Below are positions 1 to 13,064 of a stretch of DNA of 64,000 nucleotides, one piece after another (positions within the stretch are counted from its first letter, which is position 1; each line of letters begins with the position of its first letter). Below the pieces are notes generated by a model. The model did no database searches. It saw only the letters and a program-made list of their open reading frames with translations, and was not told the DNA's origin. The stretch is taken from the NCBI GenBank assembly GCA_038501195.1, contig JBBPUQ010000004.1, forward strand, positions 3,920,001 through 3,984,000, given 5' to 3'. The stretch is from Nemania diffusa. Taxonomy: Eukaryota > Ascomycota > Sordariomycetes > Xylariales > Xylariaceae. Made by a program: the position numbers and the translations under genes.

Positions 1-134
1 CTGGGCGGAAGAGCATGTGCTACCGCATTAATTACCGCGCTCTCGACCGCACCCTTACCCACATCACGGTCAACACTCTTCATAGCAAAGTCAAGAACGC
101 ATTAACAAAAAAGCTCGGCGTCGAGATACGGTAA
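1..134 (+). CDS. MSF1: Mitochondrial phenylalanyl-tRNA synthetase, C-terminal end (partial)
   Basis: Reading from base 3, 43 codons run to a TAA at 132-134. They match the end of the ferredoxin-fold anticodon-binding (FDX-ACB) domain of mitochondrial PheRS: an RKSMCYRINYRALDRTLT stretch is followed by a short helix and the terminal LGVEIR. In this family the domain binds the tRNA-Phe anticodon, and the monomeric enzyme charges tRNA in the matrix. Only the 3' end lies in the window, so the catalytic core and start cannot be judged. Too short for a standard ORF list; called from the family signature. Confidence 0.8.
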   Translation, partial: GRKSMCYRINYRALDRTLTHITVNTLHSKVKNALTKKLGVEIR

Positions 135-2185
135 CGCGATAGGCGTATCGTGTCTTAGATCTGTTCAATCAGAACACAACTATCGTCGTCAGCTTTGCTA
201 TTCTGCAAGGCGGCCCGATGTACACTAGAACTCAAATCATGGATCCCGCTGTTCAGATGTCTATTTGATGGCCTGATTTGCCTCTTTGCCAAGGCATCCA
301 CGACCAAATCAGAGCGGCTATACGCAGTACGATTTTCGGCGTTATCCGCGCGCGATCGCTCTTAGTGTTTGGTGTAAACTTCGTAGGGCAGGCCGATAGT
401 TAGGAGGCTGTCTCGCCATACTTAGAGACATGTCTAGATTTGTGTAAGATACCGCGAGAAATTCACGGCGGAATTAACATCGACTCGCCACCTCTCTACC
501 TATTCGAACAGCTTCACATGCAAGCATCTCTCACTGTAGCGATCTAGTTAGATAACATTTTATCTGGTCGCCGTCTATACTACATGATCCCGTCAAATCA
601 TGCCTATATATTACAAACTATCCATTGTGCGATCTCGTGCTTGGCTATATTTGTCTTGGCACAACCCGGTCGCATCAGTACAATAGAAAGCCAATGGAGA
701 ACTCGGGCCACAATGCGGCGGCATCGATAATGAATACCTATCTCCTTGGAAAAGTGAAGGCTTGATATTAAATCTGGCTGTACTCCGTGTGTGTATGTAT
801 TCGCTAACGCTAAGACTTAAATAGTAGGAGTGGCACATATGTACTAGCCCCAGGTAAGTATGCACATGCTGGAGAGCACTACTTTGATCCACTGATCTGC
901 GAAACTTGGCATAATTTTACCCTTTATTAAGTATAATATACGGCATGATGCAAGTCCCCATCCTGTACTACCTATTAGAGACAATATCTGTCTAGGCCAA
1001 GGCTTGACAAGGCTTTGGCTGAGCCTTCCGTGGTGCCTCGGCGAATGGTTTTACACATACAATGCCACAGGAGAATAATCATCAGTATGAAGTCGAGCTT
1101 GGCTTTACTTGGCTTTACTTGGCAAAAAGTATGCTTTCGGATCCCTACCAACCGAAACACATCTTGTTCACTATGTAGACCAAGCATAGCCAAATCAAGA
1201 CACCCCTGCCGAGCCGGGAACCCAACTGGGAAGATATCCATGCCAGACCCCATGCAAGTGCGGACCAACGAAGTGGGAAATCCCTCAGCCTACATTTGCT
1301 GGAGGTGCCCCGATTCGCGGTGCTCGTCATCTTCGCCAAACACTCGGCGCAAGGTGGTGTAGCGGCGGTAAAGATGGCAATGCGATGGCGCACCCCAGGC
1401 AGGGTATATCGAAGCGGACGTATGTGTAAGACCTGTAAGAATATAAGCAGAAAAGCTTATCACAGCTCCCCGGAATGTTTGTTTCATGGGAGCCTGGTGT
1501 GCGCGTGCGTGCTGCCTCGATAGAATCTGGCAGATCTGGGTATAGGTGCACCATCCCCCGAGCATCCCATCCCATCCCTTCTGTATGCGGCTAGAAATCC
1601 CTCACGGGAGCGCTACGGTGCCTCTGTCTCAGTGACAGCGAATGCTGCTGTTGAGCTAAACCACGTGTGCTTACGTTTGGCTATTGGGTGGACTTCGGTC
1701 GCCCATCCCACCACCGGCGCACCAACCAGTTGATTGTATTGTTTGTCACAATTCCGAATGGGCAGCGCAGGTTGACAGGCAGGCAGGTTGATAGCGTGAG
1801 TGAGGTCATCTATCCCCAGACTCCACATGTTGGGCTGTGCCTAGGTCGATTCTAGTCGATCGACAGGCGAGATAGGTATGCGTAGTCCGTTACCGACCCC
1901 ATCAAGTGCCGGATCCCCAATGTTTGTTTTGTTTGCTTGTACTTATGTATTATTGCGTAATAGCGAAGTTGGTAGCGTTGGTAGCTCAATTCATCAGCTT
2001 AGGTATACACTAGATAGATAGGAGTTAACAAATCCAACCAAAGTGCTAATTGTCACCATGTTTATCTAGGCTCAGGCAGCACACTATGCGTATGCTGTCA
2101 TCGATAAGATTACTTATGTAGGGAGTGTAGGACAGATTGAACATCGGCGGCTTATCTTGCATCAAATCTCTCGTCTAAATACGCA

Positions 2186-2215
2186 GTATGTATGTAGGTA
2201 TGTATGTATGTATGT
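2186..2215. repeat. TATG/TAGG microsatellite
   Basis: Imperfect tetranucleotide run of TATG units with one TAGG interruption, in intergenic DNA. Confidence 0.8.
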
Positions 2216-5200
2216 GCTGCTGACCTCAGACTGCGATGTGAGGGTCGAATCTGGGCACTCGGTTTTATTTTTATTTTCTTATTTTCTTTGGAGAAGACCG
2301 GCGGAAGCGGAGGCGGAGGTGATGACCGATGACGCACCTCCCAGCCTCACTCCCTGGGGATCTCGAGACGAGCGATCCATCATCTGTCAAATGTGTAGGA
2401 AGCACAGAGTAAGTAGGTAGGCAAGCCAAGACTGATTTGCACAACCCTGGCACGACAGGACTTGTGCCGCCTCGTCGGCCTCGACCGTACCGTCTCGGCG
2501 CGCTCTAGCGATGGGTTCCTTTTTGCCCAGACTTTGGTCTTATACAACGGACTTCTGAGAATGATAGGCAGAATGGGAGGACACGCAATGGGAAACACAG
2601 CCAAGCTGGGCATGGCATGGGACCGCAATGTCCGTCCGAGTAGAAGCCCGGGGAAGATGATGGGTCCCCCTACGACGACGCGCTGTGCTCTGTAGAGGAG
2701 GTGTGCGTGCGGGTTTTACAAACACCACGTCGTGACCAACCCGCAAGGGCTGGCTGGCTGGCTGCGTAGCACCATTGCTTTAACTGAGGGGTGTGTACAG
2801 GGCATTGGCATGGGGGGTTATGTATTATGTATTATGTATGCGTAGGAGTATAGGTAGGAGAGAGGTCCCTACTATACCTACCTATGTAAGTAAGGTTAGC
2901 CGCTAGGGAGGAGGTAGGTGTAAGTGATATTAGGTAGGTAGACTACCTTGTTACTATCTAGTGTAAGTCAAGTATATGCGTGCATATGGGTGGGATGCGA
3001 ATACGCACAAGTTGAAGAGGAATGATTGAGCAATGAATGCTTGCCTGCCTGCTTGCCTGCTTGCTTGCTTACCCACGCCAGGCCTATGTAAGTATACACG
3101 CCCTTGTAAGTAAGTATGTAAGTCAGTCAATATGCGTAGTCAATATGTACAGAGAGTATCTGTAAGCGCATCCCGAGCGCATCTTGAGTATTGCCCCCTC
3201 CGATCTGGGATCCTGCGAGCGATGTCTTGCGGCTTTTTGGAAAAGAAAAGCCTCATCTCGCCGCCTCTCCGCACGCCTCTGTCTCTCTGCATGCATGTTT
3301 CTTCGCATGTGGTGCAATGCGAGAACAACCTAGAACACGTATTTATGTCTGAGGCTTCGCTGTCCGAATCCTAGACTTGCCCGCCAAGTTGATTGTCGGC
3401 TGGGCACCGCTCTCGGGTTACATCTGCCAACTAAACTACTTAAACTATTGTCATCTGCTACCACCGGCATTGTCTTCCACTACGCGAAACAGATCTCGGG
3501 CCAAGAGTGCTACCGCTTATTCTACTTAAGACACCTCTGGGCATTCATTACTTACATTACATTACATTACACTAACATCGATCGGCTGTGAGGCTTTGAT
3601 TGTCCTACACAAGTCTCTCAAGTCTTACCGCACTTCTCAGGATTTACCTTGATTACTGCGTATACTATTAGGCTAGCAGCTTGATAGTAGAGAGTCCCGC
3701 CTTTGGCCCCTATTCCCCATTAACATAAAAGCCTCGAGTTCACTCACAACCCAGCCGACCTACCGAGGTTTCTCGAGGGTTTGGTCTGAGTAAATCATCT
3801 ATCCCAATCCACTGCGCCTCGTTCAACGACACACGAGGCTCTGACGCGAACATCACCAACCAACCAACCCGTGGCTTATTTAGATGAGCGTGAGCCCACA
3901 TACGGCAAACAAACAGCCCACCCAACAGCTGACTGGCGTTGATATTGCTGTTCGACCTTCGTTTACCTAGCTGGGTAGACTAGAACGAACGAACGAGCCA
4001 GGCAAGGTGGACAGAGATGACGTGAACAGCATTCGACAAACGCACTGGTGTCCTACGCTCCCGCTCCTTGAGGCGGTCCTTCGCTATTTTACTCGGTGGG
4101 GACTAGGTTTCTACTTGGTTTCTACTTAAGGACCAATCGCAGCCGGTCCCGCTTCGCACGTTTTCTCCGATCCCAAGCGACCGGATTTATAAAAGTCTAC
4201 TCCAAGATAGTAGGCACGGTACCTACATACTTCACCAGCACCCCAGCCCGCACCAGCTCGCAGCAGCAACTCCGTACAGTACCTAAAATAGCTCGGACCT
4301 CTATCGGATCGGCTGTCGCAAAAGGCGTCCAAGAGCGCCTCTGCTGCACAGGAATCTGTCCTCCCACTGCAGCTAGCTGTCTTGTGCAGGACCTCCTGCA
4401 GTGCCAGGTGCCCTACGCCTACCTAACGGGGAACTAGTCTCTCCGCCAAGACATCCAGGGTTTATAGCCCCACACCATTCCCGCTGCTACCTACCTTACA
4501 GCAGGTACCTACCTCAGAGTACCTACCTGGGTACCTACTGCACGGTCATCTGTATCGCACATACTCAGTACCGAGGCGGTGTCGTCTACAGAATACCTCT
4601 ACCTCTACCTTCCTGGATAACAGGACGCCACCGTGCACTTACCCCACCACAGCGCATGTGCACATCGAGTCTGCACTCCGCAGTCGCTAGAAGTCGCCTG
4701 TACGAAGAAAGGTACCTGGCCCACCACTGTTCCTGCTGCCGGCCTGGAGGTACCGTCGCAACCCAAACCCCGATCCGAGTGATACACTACGTAGAGTGGT
4801 CTCACCCCATTATGTTGTCGAGACCCCTGGACACTGCCATGGGCGCCATGGGGACCATGACTCCTCGTCCGAAAATGGCTTCCGGTCCACTGGTTGCGCA
4901 ACCGGCTCTACCACTTGCAGGGTCTGTCAGCGCCTCGCACCGCGCTACAACCACCACCACAACCATCAAGGCTGGTGAGTTTATGGTTTCTTTGCTTGAA
5001 CCTAGAATACCTAGAATATACCTAGAATATTTTCCCAGCTTCTGTTTACCTACCTACCTACAGAGTATCCCATCCTTTCAGTTTGTTTGTTGATCCAATA
5101 AACTTTCCCTGCAACGTGCTGATTAACGAGCCCCCGATTTTATTTTTCTTCTCCCTGACTATTTCTGTCCGACCCTCCGCTCTTTCAGCATCTCCAATTG

Positions 5201-5280
5201 CAACCAATCACCACACCACTATCTCTTTTGCCCAAGCACTAGTCGACCCCCGATTATCGGCACGTCATTGTTTTGCGCCC

Positions 5281-5318
5281 ACTACTACTATTATTACTAC
5301 TACCTACTACTACTACCG
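5281..5318. repeat. ACT/ATT trinucleotide tract before PFK2 start
   Basis: A run of ACT with a few ATT and CCT units, about 80 nt upstream of the chosen ATG at 5401. It is open in the gene's frame (would encode Thr/Ile/Tyr) but reads like leader microsatellite. Confidence 0.7.
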
Positions 5319-5400
5319 TACTAACGGAAGCCTTGCAATCGCAATAGAATTCCGCATCGCTCGCAAACAATCAGGTTTATCAACTCTCGCCATAGTGGCA

Positions 5401-7653
5401 ATGACTAATCGGCGACTCGTCGCAACTTCAAATGTCGATCCTGCCACAATACCGCGATCTCTGCCAATGCCGCACCACCACGCACAGGTAGCCAAGAATT
5501 CCGAAACTGCCGTCGCAAAATTCAATGATGGCAGGGCCTCACCACCTACTCCCACAACCCTGAATGGGAATGGGAACAGCACAATGACCTCACCCTTTCC
5601 AGTTCTCGATTCTGGTCTCTTCATGCCGGCGCCTGCTCTTGCTCTTCCTAGCTTTGATCCCTCTACGAATCCATCCTCACTCGCCAATGCACTCCGCGCT
5701 ATCCATGATGATCGCAATACTCCCGCTGTCCCTGCCGGGCGGCGGCCTTCGGCAGATAACTCGCCCTATACCAAGAGCTTGTCTTCAACAGCGCCTGCTT
5801 CACCTAGGATGTAAGTGGTTCCAAGCTCTGAAACTGTATTCGTCGTAGCTAGTCACTAATATTGGGTGCTGCAGACCACCCATCCGACAGAATTCCGGCT
5901 CCGCAACACCACGAGTGCGACCACATGCAACTACCCTCAGTATCCCGGGTATGACTCGGTCCCTCGTCTCGCCCGATGGAAGAATTGCCGACCGAGATGT
6001 CGCTGCAAAGTTGGTTATAGTCATGGTCGGCCTTCCGGCTAGAGGCAAATCCTATATCACCAATAAGCTCCGAAGATATTTGGCTTGGCAACAACACAAC
6101 ACCAAGATCTTCAACGTCGGCAACCGCCGCCGTACGCAGGCTAATGTGCTATCCCCCACGAAGCCGAGCCCAGCAAAGCCAGTTGACACACCAAAAGATG
6201 CCGGGGCGTTTGCTGCCAATGGTGTCCCATCGGACTCCGAGACGTCTAATCATGCACCGTCAACCCCGGGGGGTTCGCTTGTCGATCACTCCGCTAAATT
6301 CTTTGATCCCAAAAACTCGGAAGCTTACAAACTGCGAGAAGAAATGGCTATTGATACCTTGGACGAGTTATTAGACTATCTGCTCTGTGGCGGCGGCTCA
6401 GTCGGCATCCTCGACGCGACCAACAGTACAATAGAACGCCGGCAGCACGTGTTCGATCACATCAAGGCTCGTGAGCCAAAATTGGGCATCTTATTCATTG
6501 AAAGCGTTTGCAAGAACCCCGAGGTATGCATGAAACTAAGTTTAGTCTCACGTTGTCATGGTATGCTAACATGGGGTAGCTTCTGGAAGCAAACATGCGC
6601 CTTAAACTGTCCGGTCCTGATTACAGAGACAAGGACCCAGTGAAGTCTTTGGCAGACTTTAGAGAGCGGGTCAAGGCCTACGAAAGTGCATATGTCCCTC
6701 TGGGTGACTACGAGGAGGATCATGCAATGCAATACATCAAGGTAAGGGTCATAACTTGGCAGCCATACAGCTATCAAAGACTAATAGTGAAATAGATGAT
6801 CGATGTTGGCAAGAAAATTACTCACTTCGGATTGGAGGGTTTCCTTAGCACCGGAATCGCTACATACCTATCGTCTTTCAACTTATCCCCCAGGCAAATA
6901 TGGATCACACGCCATGGCCAATCCGTCGATAATCGCCTTGGGAAGATTGGAGGCAACTCAGAGCTGACAGACCGTGGCTATAACTACAGCCACGTGCTAT
7001 ACAACTTCATAACTGCAAAACGGAAAGAGTGGTTGATTGACCAGAAAAACAAAATCGCGCAGTCATCGTTTCCTCCTCTTCCCGGCGACGAATCTCCGCC
7101 GTATCCGGAGATCAACGAGGAACTCGACGAGAAGAACACGTGCGTGTGGACATCAATGTTGACGCGCAGCATAGAGACGGCACAGCACTTCGAAGCTGAT
7201 GAGGATTATGACGTGAAGCATTGGGAAATGCTCAACGAGCTGAATGCGGGGAAGTTCGAGGGTTTGACCTATGAAGAAATTGCTCGCGACCACAACGATG
7301 AGTATGTCAAGCGTCAGATGGATAAACTTCACTATGTTTATCCTGGGGTTGGCGGAGAAGGATATCTGCAAGTGATTAGCCGACTTCGAGACATGGTTCG
7401 TGAAATCGAGCGAATCAAAGACCACTTACTTATCATCGGTCATCGGTCCATCTGCCGAGTGCTCATGGCATACTTCATGAATCTCACCAGAGATGATATT
7501 GCGGACCTCGACATGCCTCTTGGAGTGGTCTACGCTATAGAACCAAAGCCATATGGCATCGAGTTCCACGCATACAAATACAACGAGGCGGAGGGGTGGT
7601 TCGACGAGATCCCGGATTATAAACCACAGAAAACCGTCGATCTACACGCCTAA
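5401..7653 (+). CDS. PFK26: 6-phosphofructo-2-kinase/fructose-2,6-bisphosphatase
   Basis: Bifunctional enzyme that makes and degrades fructose-2,6-bisphosphate, the allosteric switch of glycolysis versus gluconeogenesis in the cytosol. Exons 5401-5810, 5875-6523, 6580-6741 and 6796-7653 give 692 aa; all introns are GT-AG with CTAAT/CTAAC branch sites. The kinase P-loop GLPARGKS lies near residue 189, and the substrate-side DATNST follows. The phosphatase half opens with TRHGQS near residue 443 and keeps the second catalytic His in GHRSICR near 623, so both activities look possible. Yeast Pfk26, by contrast, has lost the phosphatase His. About 45 Pro/Ser/Thr-rich residues interrupt the kinase domain after FNVGNRRR, and a 180-residue low-complexity N-tail precedes it, a likely phosphorylation target. 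5401 is the first ATG in the open frame. Confidence 0.93.
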
Positions 7654-9995
7654 TGGACCGACGTCTTGACCACTTTCTTCTGGTGTTCAGGGCGGTGAAA
7701 AGCCGCGAACTAGTGTACACTACTAAACCTTCAATGCGGCGTCAGTGTTTTTAAGTAAAGATACCATGGGATAAAGGGCAGGCTAAGGAGTGCGGATTTC
7801 GGTAGGACGACCTAAGTCGTGTGCATGGACCGAAGTACGAGAACGGAACCGGTGGCCGCATTCTATTGGAGTTCTTGGCGTTTGGGGAGGCTCACGCTTT
7901 TACGATTCTGGAGACGAATGTGTCAGTTCGACAGATCGACTAGCGGTAAACAGAACGCGCCGCAACACGGCTGCAATGACCGTCGCTCCTATGCTCATCG
8001 ATAGAGTGCTCAAAGATGAGCGGATGTAAGGGACTAGGATGTATCTTAATGTACCTGGAGGATATTAGCCCGAGCTACATCTTAGGCTCACCTCCTCTAT
8101 AATTACAACATATATACCCATCACACAGTAGCAATGAGAATGAGTGACCTTTGTAACAGATACTAGTTAATTAATGCTAAAGAGAATATGTATTGTTTGC
8201 AGAAATGCCGAGCCGCATATCACCGCCTTCAAGGAGTTATTTCCAAGCTCAGATTACAAGTCTCACCTAGATAGCTTTGTAAGGCGTGCTGATGGATTAT
8301 CTAGTAAATAACTATAGATAGTAGAGACACTGCGGATACGCCGGATCCATGCCCTGTAGTGATCTATGCAGACACCAGTAATATCTGACCGCTTTTTAAT
8401 GCTGAAGATAACTATCTTTCGCTATATACTCCGCGAAAACACCCATGCCAATAGGATCATGGCCAATGATAATAGTTTAGTCGATAGTGAATACAGACTT
8501 TGTGACTTCTATATGAAACCGGCGTCGCTAGGTCCTATATCGGCGCAGGGAGGTGATGATCTTGATTTACTACATACATAGTACGGTAAGAGCTCTGAAT
8601 CACCAACACTGCCTTTGACATAAAACTCTCGCTCACTCTAGCTTGGTACAAACCTGGTCATATTTAGGTGTTTATTAAAATTACTCTGCTGTTTGACTAT
8701 TAGCGGAAGTTGGTTAGGTTAGAACTAGGTAGCTGATGCTAAAGGCAATCAAATTTATGTTTGATGCATTAGAGTTAAACTACCGAAAACTCTGATACTT
8801 TACTACAATTTACGCGTACATAGAGTGCATTAGCATTGTACTTCCGTGTTGCTTTTTTGTATGTGTAAATTCCTGATATTAACAAGTATAAACCGGACAT
8901 TTCCTAGTTGGGCATATGGCCAGCTAAGTCACATATATAACTCCAAAGCAAGGGTTAGATTTCGAGCATTCGATTCGCGCTAGTATGCCAAGTATATTGT
9001 TTTGCCTGGCCTAGCTATAAATGTAGGTACGTAGGCATTCTTTTGTTTGTCTATTTTCTACACTCACTCCTCTACGAAAATGCATTCTATCAGTTTATCG
9101 TGCTGAATATCTAAAATGGGCCATTAAGGAAGCGACCAATTATAACTTCATATAGACAGTTTATTAGACTCCATAACAGATATTCACCACATCTAGACAA
9201 CCCTTGTTTAGCTACGAATTTTGTTCATCAATTTATCATCCATAAACAGCCGGCGACCCTTGTTCTCAGTATCTACGCGTATATGTGAAAAAGCTAGACG
9301 GGGCAAAGAAGAGACAAGAGAAGGCGGCAACTCCTCTTAGTTCCCGCCACGAAGCGATACAAGCTAGCACTCCTTACTATTGGCAGGCATTTTCTATACG
9401 CTATAAATTGCTACCTTATATTTGATGAAGGCCCAAAGAGTATTTCTATATCTAACTTAGACTTTAGGTTTATAGTAAAGTTATTTAATGAGTGCTGTCA
9501 TGAGGCACGTGGGTAGATAGCATTGGGTGGCCTGCTGACATCATACTGAAGTGGCATGTGATGATAGCACCTGTCATGAGTGACCTGGCAGCTGCTGTCA
9601 CGCAACAAAATGGCATTCGCACTAACAATAAGGTACCTAATCCCATTAGCCAATCCCAATTGATTGCCCTTATGCATGCGCGTGAGAATAGGTACAGTAC
9701 CTAGGTAGGTCATAATAATGAGCCACAGTGCCCCCCAGTCCCAGTCTAATACACCAACAAGGAATGTCCTTACCTCGCTTGGTATTGTGTACAGGTACAC
9801 CTCGATTGAACACTGTAGCTGTAAATATTATCTGCCTACAGAATACCTGCAGCTACTGTGTCCCTCCCAAACGCTTTAACTCAAGCACCTTCGAGAGCTT
9901 TGTTGTGCCCTGATCTCTGCGATGGCAACAGGTGTCCTCATCACTTTTTAAGCTATATCGACCACTTCTAAATTGCTGTTGCAACTACCCCCAAA
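7654..9995. other. AT-rich intergenic region
   Basis: About 2.3 kb between two plus-strand genes. It includes the PFK2 3' UTR, an AT-rich middle (roughly 8040-9480) and the SEY1 promoter. ORFs here are short and resemble nothing I know. Confidence 0.5.
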
Positions 9996-12886
9996 ATGAA
10001 CGGCCACTTCGCTGCAGTTGGCGATGCGCCCACCAAGGCGCAGTATGGCCATGGCGTTCAAGTCATTGACGAAGACAAAGAATTCAAGTGCGACACTATC
10101 TGCCTGCCTCTTCGTTTGCCTTTCTACTGACATTGTGTGCGACGATTTGTAGCTCCAACTTGAGTTCGTACTTAGTAGCCACCGATGTTGCCGAGGCCGG
10201 GTTCAACTACCATATTATATCTGTCTTCGGATCCCAGTCGACCGGAAAGTCCACTCTGCTAAACAACCTCTTCGGGACCGATTTCAATGTCATGTCCGAG
10301 ACGGAGCGCCGTCAGACTACTAAGGGAATATGGATGTCCAAGAACAAGACCACCTCGATGACAGATAACATCCTCGTCATGGATGTCGAAGGTACCGATG
10401 GACGTGAGCGTGGCGAGGACCAGGACTTCGAGAGAAAAAGCGCATTATTTGCCCTGGCAACTAGCGAGGTCCTGATCGTCAATATCTGGGAACACCAGGT
10501 CGGCTTATACCAAGGTGCTAATATGGGTTTACTGAAGACCGTGTTCGAGGTCAATTTACAGCTATTCCTGAAAGATAAACAGTATGTTTTAGGAGACCAG
10601 CATAGGGCGTAAGGTCTATGCGCTGACACTTCCACTAGGTCTAATCCGAGGTCTCTACTATTTTTCGTAATTCGTGATCACATCGGCAATACACCCCTCG
10701 CCAACCTTCGAAATACGCTGATCCAGGATCTCACAAAAATCTGGTCATCTATATCAAAGCCGCAGGGTCTAGAAAATGCTGTGATCGAAGACTACTTCGA
10801 TTTTGCCTTCGCTGCGCTCCCACACAAAATTTTACAACCTGATAAATTCGTAGACGAGGTGAAGACTTTGGGGAAACGGTTCGTGGCTGGCAGCCGCAGC
10901 TCTAAATCGCAAGTAGGACATGGGAAACAAGAGCTTGAAGGTGGACTCTTTTTACCTGAATACCACCGAAGAATCCCAGCCGATGGTTTCTCTGTATATG
11001 CGGAGGGGGTCTGGGATCAGATTGTCAACAACAAAGACCTCGATCTACCTACTCAGCAGGAACTTCTCGCGCAGTTTCGCTGTGACGAAATTTCCCGAGA
11101 TGTCTTAATTTCATTTGACATTGCTATCGGGCCGCTCGAGGAACAACAAGCTGAAGCTTCTCGCATCGGCAAGCCGCTTGTTCTAGCAGACCTCGGCGAG
11201 ACTGGAAAACAAACCAGGGAGAAATGTGTGAAGGCATTTGAAATACAGGCCGGTCGATATCATAAAGCTGTTTATGCACGAAAACGCACAGAGCTTGAAG
11301 GCAAGATTGATCAACGACTAAGGGCCCTTTATCAGGGGCAGCTCACGGCGGCACACAAATCTGGCGTAGCCTCCTTCAGTGATGCTGTCTCTGGAGCTGT
11401 AAAAACTGGCCAAAAATCAGGAGCGGCCTATGAATTTGCAGAGATCGTAGGTACAGAAAAAGCGAAGTGCTTGGATCAGTTCAAGACCGAAGTCCAGAGT
11501 TTGACTATCCCAGACGTTGCGTGGACTAACTTTAGCTCACAACTGGTCCTCTTCGAGAAGGAACTTGATGAGGCTAGCGCCCGCTTGCGAAAGGAAGAGA
11601 TGCGAAGACTTGCTACACGCGTTGAACGATGGGTTAAATCGCGACTTGGCGATGCTGTGGGCCTTGAATTCAACAAACTGGGGTCCGGGAGAGGTGGCTC
11701 TGGTGCCCCAGAGGAAGGGGAGAAGCCGCCTACAGAGAAGGATCTTTGGGATCGAATCTGGAATGTATTCGCCTCTATTGTCAGCGAAGCTGAAAGCCGC
11801 TTTACCGATCGAGCAAAGAGCTTTGAAGCAAGCGAAGCTGAGGTCGAGGTTGGACTTTGGCGTCTTAGACGTAAAAGCTGGGTTGCTTTGAGAGAAAGGG
11901 TCGATGAAGAAGTTATGGAAGGAAATATCCTGCTTAAGCTTCGCGAGAATTTTGAGGATAAGTTTAGATACGATGAAGCTGGAGTCCCGCGGATATGGCG
12001 GCCTGCTGATGATATCGAGGGCATATATACCCGGGCACGAGAGTCGACTCTTACTCTCATTCCCCTCCTTTCTAGATTCCGGCTCTCCGCTACCTATGGT
12101 CCACCAGACCTACCTTCCTTCATCGGTCATCAGCCTGTTGGGGCGGAACCTGAAGATGAGGACGACTTAACCCCGATTGGCGGTATCGATGAAGAGGAAG
12201 GCAAGAGTCTGGAAGAAGAAATGACAGTTTTGAGTGAAGCCAAACGGCAGGATTTGGTTGTCCGATTTAAGAAGACGGCTGATGGCGTATACGTTGAAGC
12301 TAAGCGAAGTGCCATCGGTGGAGTCGCCCAAGTGCCGCTGTATTTCTACGGAATACTATTGGCTCTGGGATGGAATGAGCTCCTGACTGGTGAGTTGGAG
12401 TTGGAGTTGCTGAACTAAGCATGCCTTCTTGAATACTAACATTGTCTAGTCTTGCGCAACCCCATGCTCTTCTTGCTCCTTGTCATCGTAGCTGGTGGAA
12501 CTTATGTTGCGTACAACCTGAATCTGCTGGGTCCGATGATGCAGATGTCTACTGCAGCGTGGAACCAGGCTCTTGAGATTGGAAAGCAGCGGCTTCGAGA
12601 GTTCTTGGAAAACAACGAGACGGCCCGTCAAGCTATCGCTATGCCTGCTCGGGACAGCGACTCGATAAGCCGTAAGTAATTCTTCAAGTCAATCTCTCTA
12701 CTTTTAGCCACCCAAGGAGTAAAAACGGGATTCCCTTTGGGTTGGAGTGTCTCATAAACTCTCCATGCATCCGAAACACTTATATATCTCTCACTATTGC
12801 GATGACTGACACTGAACTTCACAGTGGACACCTTGGATAGCCGCGGCAGGAAGTCTCGCCCGGCTGCGGATGATGATGATATTTAA
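9996..12886 (+). CDS. SEY1: Sey1, dynamin-like GTPase for homotypic ER fusion
   Basis: Atlastin/RHD3-type GTPase that tethers and fuses ER tubules. Exons 9996-10087, 10153-10581, 10639-12389, 12450-12671 and 12825-12886 give 851 aa, the usual fungal length. The P-loop GSQSTGKS is at residues 57-64, the switch-2-like DVEGTDG near 107, and an RD-type base-recognition motif sits in the FFVIRDH region. A long helical middle follows. The C-terminus has a hairpin of two hydrophobic segments ([13 protein letters not shown] and [15 protein letters not shown]) and ends in a basic then acidic tail. The first donor is the unusual GTGCGA, but both sides join to family-conserved sequence. The last intron is long (153 nt); retaining it would end the protein at a TAA after SRK and remove about 20 tail residues. 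Confidence 0.93.
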
Positions 12887-13064
12887 TTAGAATACGGGTA
12901 TACGCCCCGGGCATGAGTTCGGAAATGCATACGAGGGTATGATGCAGGATATAATGTAAACATGTCAGATTGGTGTCAGGGCGATCACTTGAATTTAGAC
13001 CGTCCGTTTGCCAAGCCATTACCGTGTGTCCAAACGCCATGAAAATGCAATAATTTTGTACAAA

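Larger units (their letters stand above)
135..5400. other. Long intergenic region / PFK2 leader
   Basis: No ORF here resembles a known family. The stretch holds simple repeats (TATG tract near 2186-2215, TTGC/TGCC tract near 3037-3072, ATTAC tract near 3551-3570, ACT/ATT tract near 5281-5318) and many TAGG/CCTA tracts. About 4.0-5.4 kb is pyrimidine-rich and probably holds the promoter and leader of the kinase/phosphatase gene at 5401. A GTGAGT at 4975 could be the donor of a leader intron (see findings). Confidence 0.5.

Noticed and set aside
1015..1565. Overlapping ORFs of 75-115 codons on both strands
   Set aside because: Several frames are open at once in low-information sequence with no family similarity.
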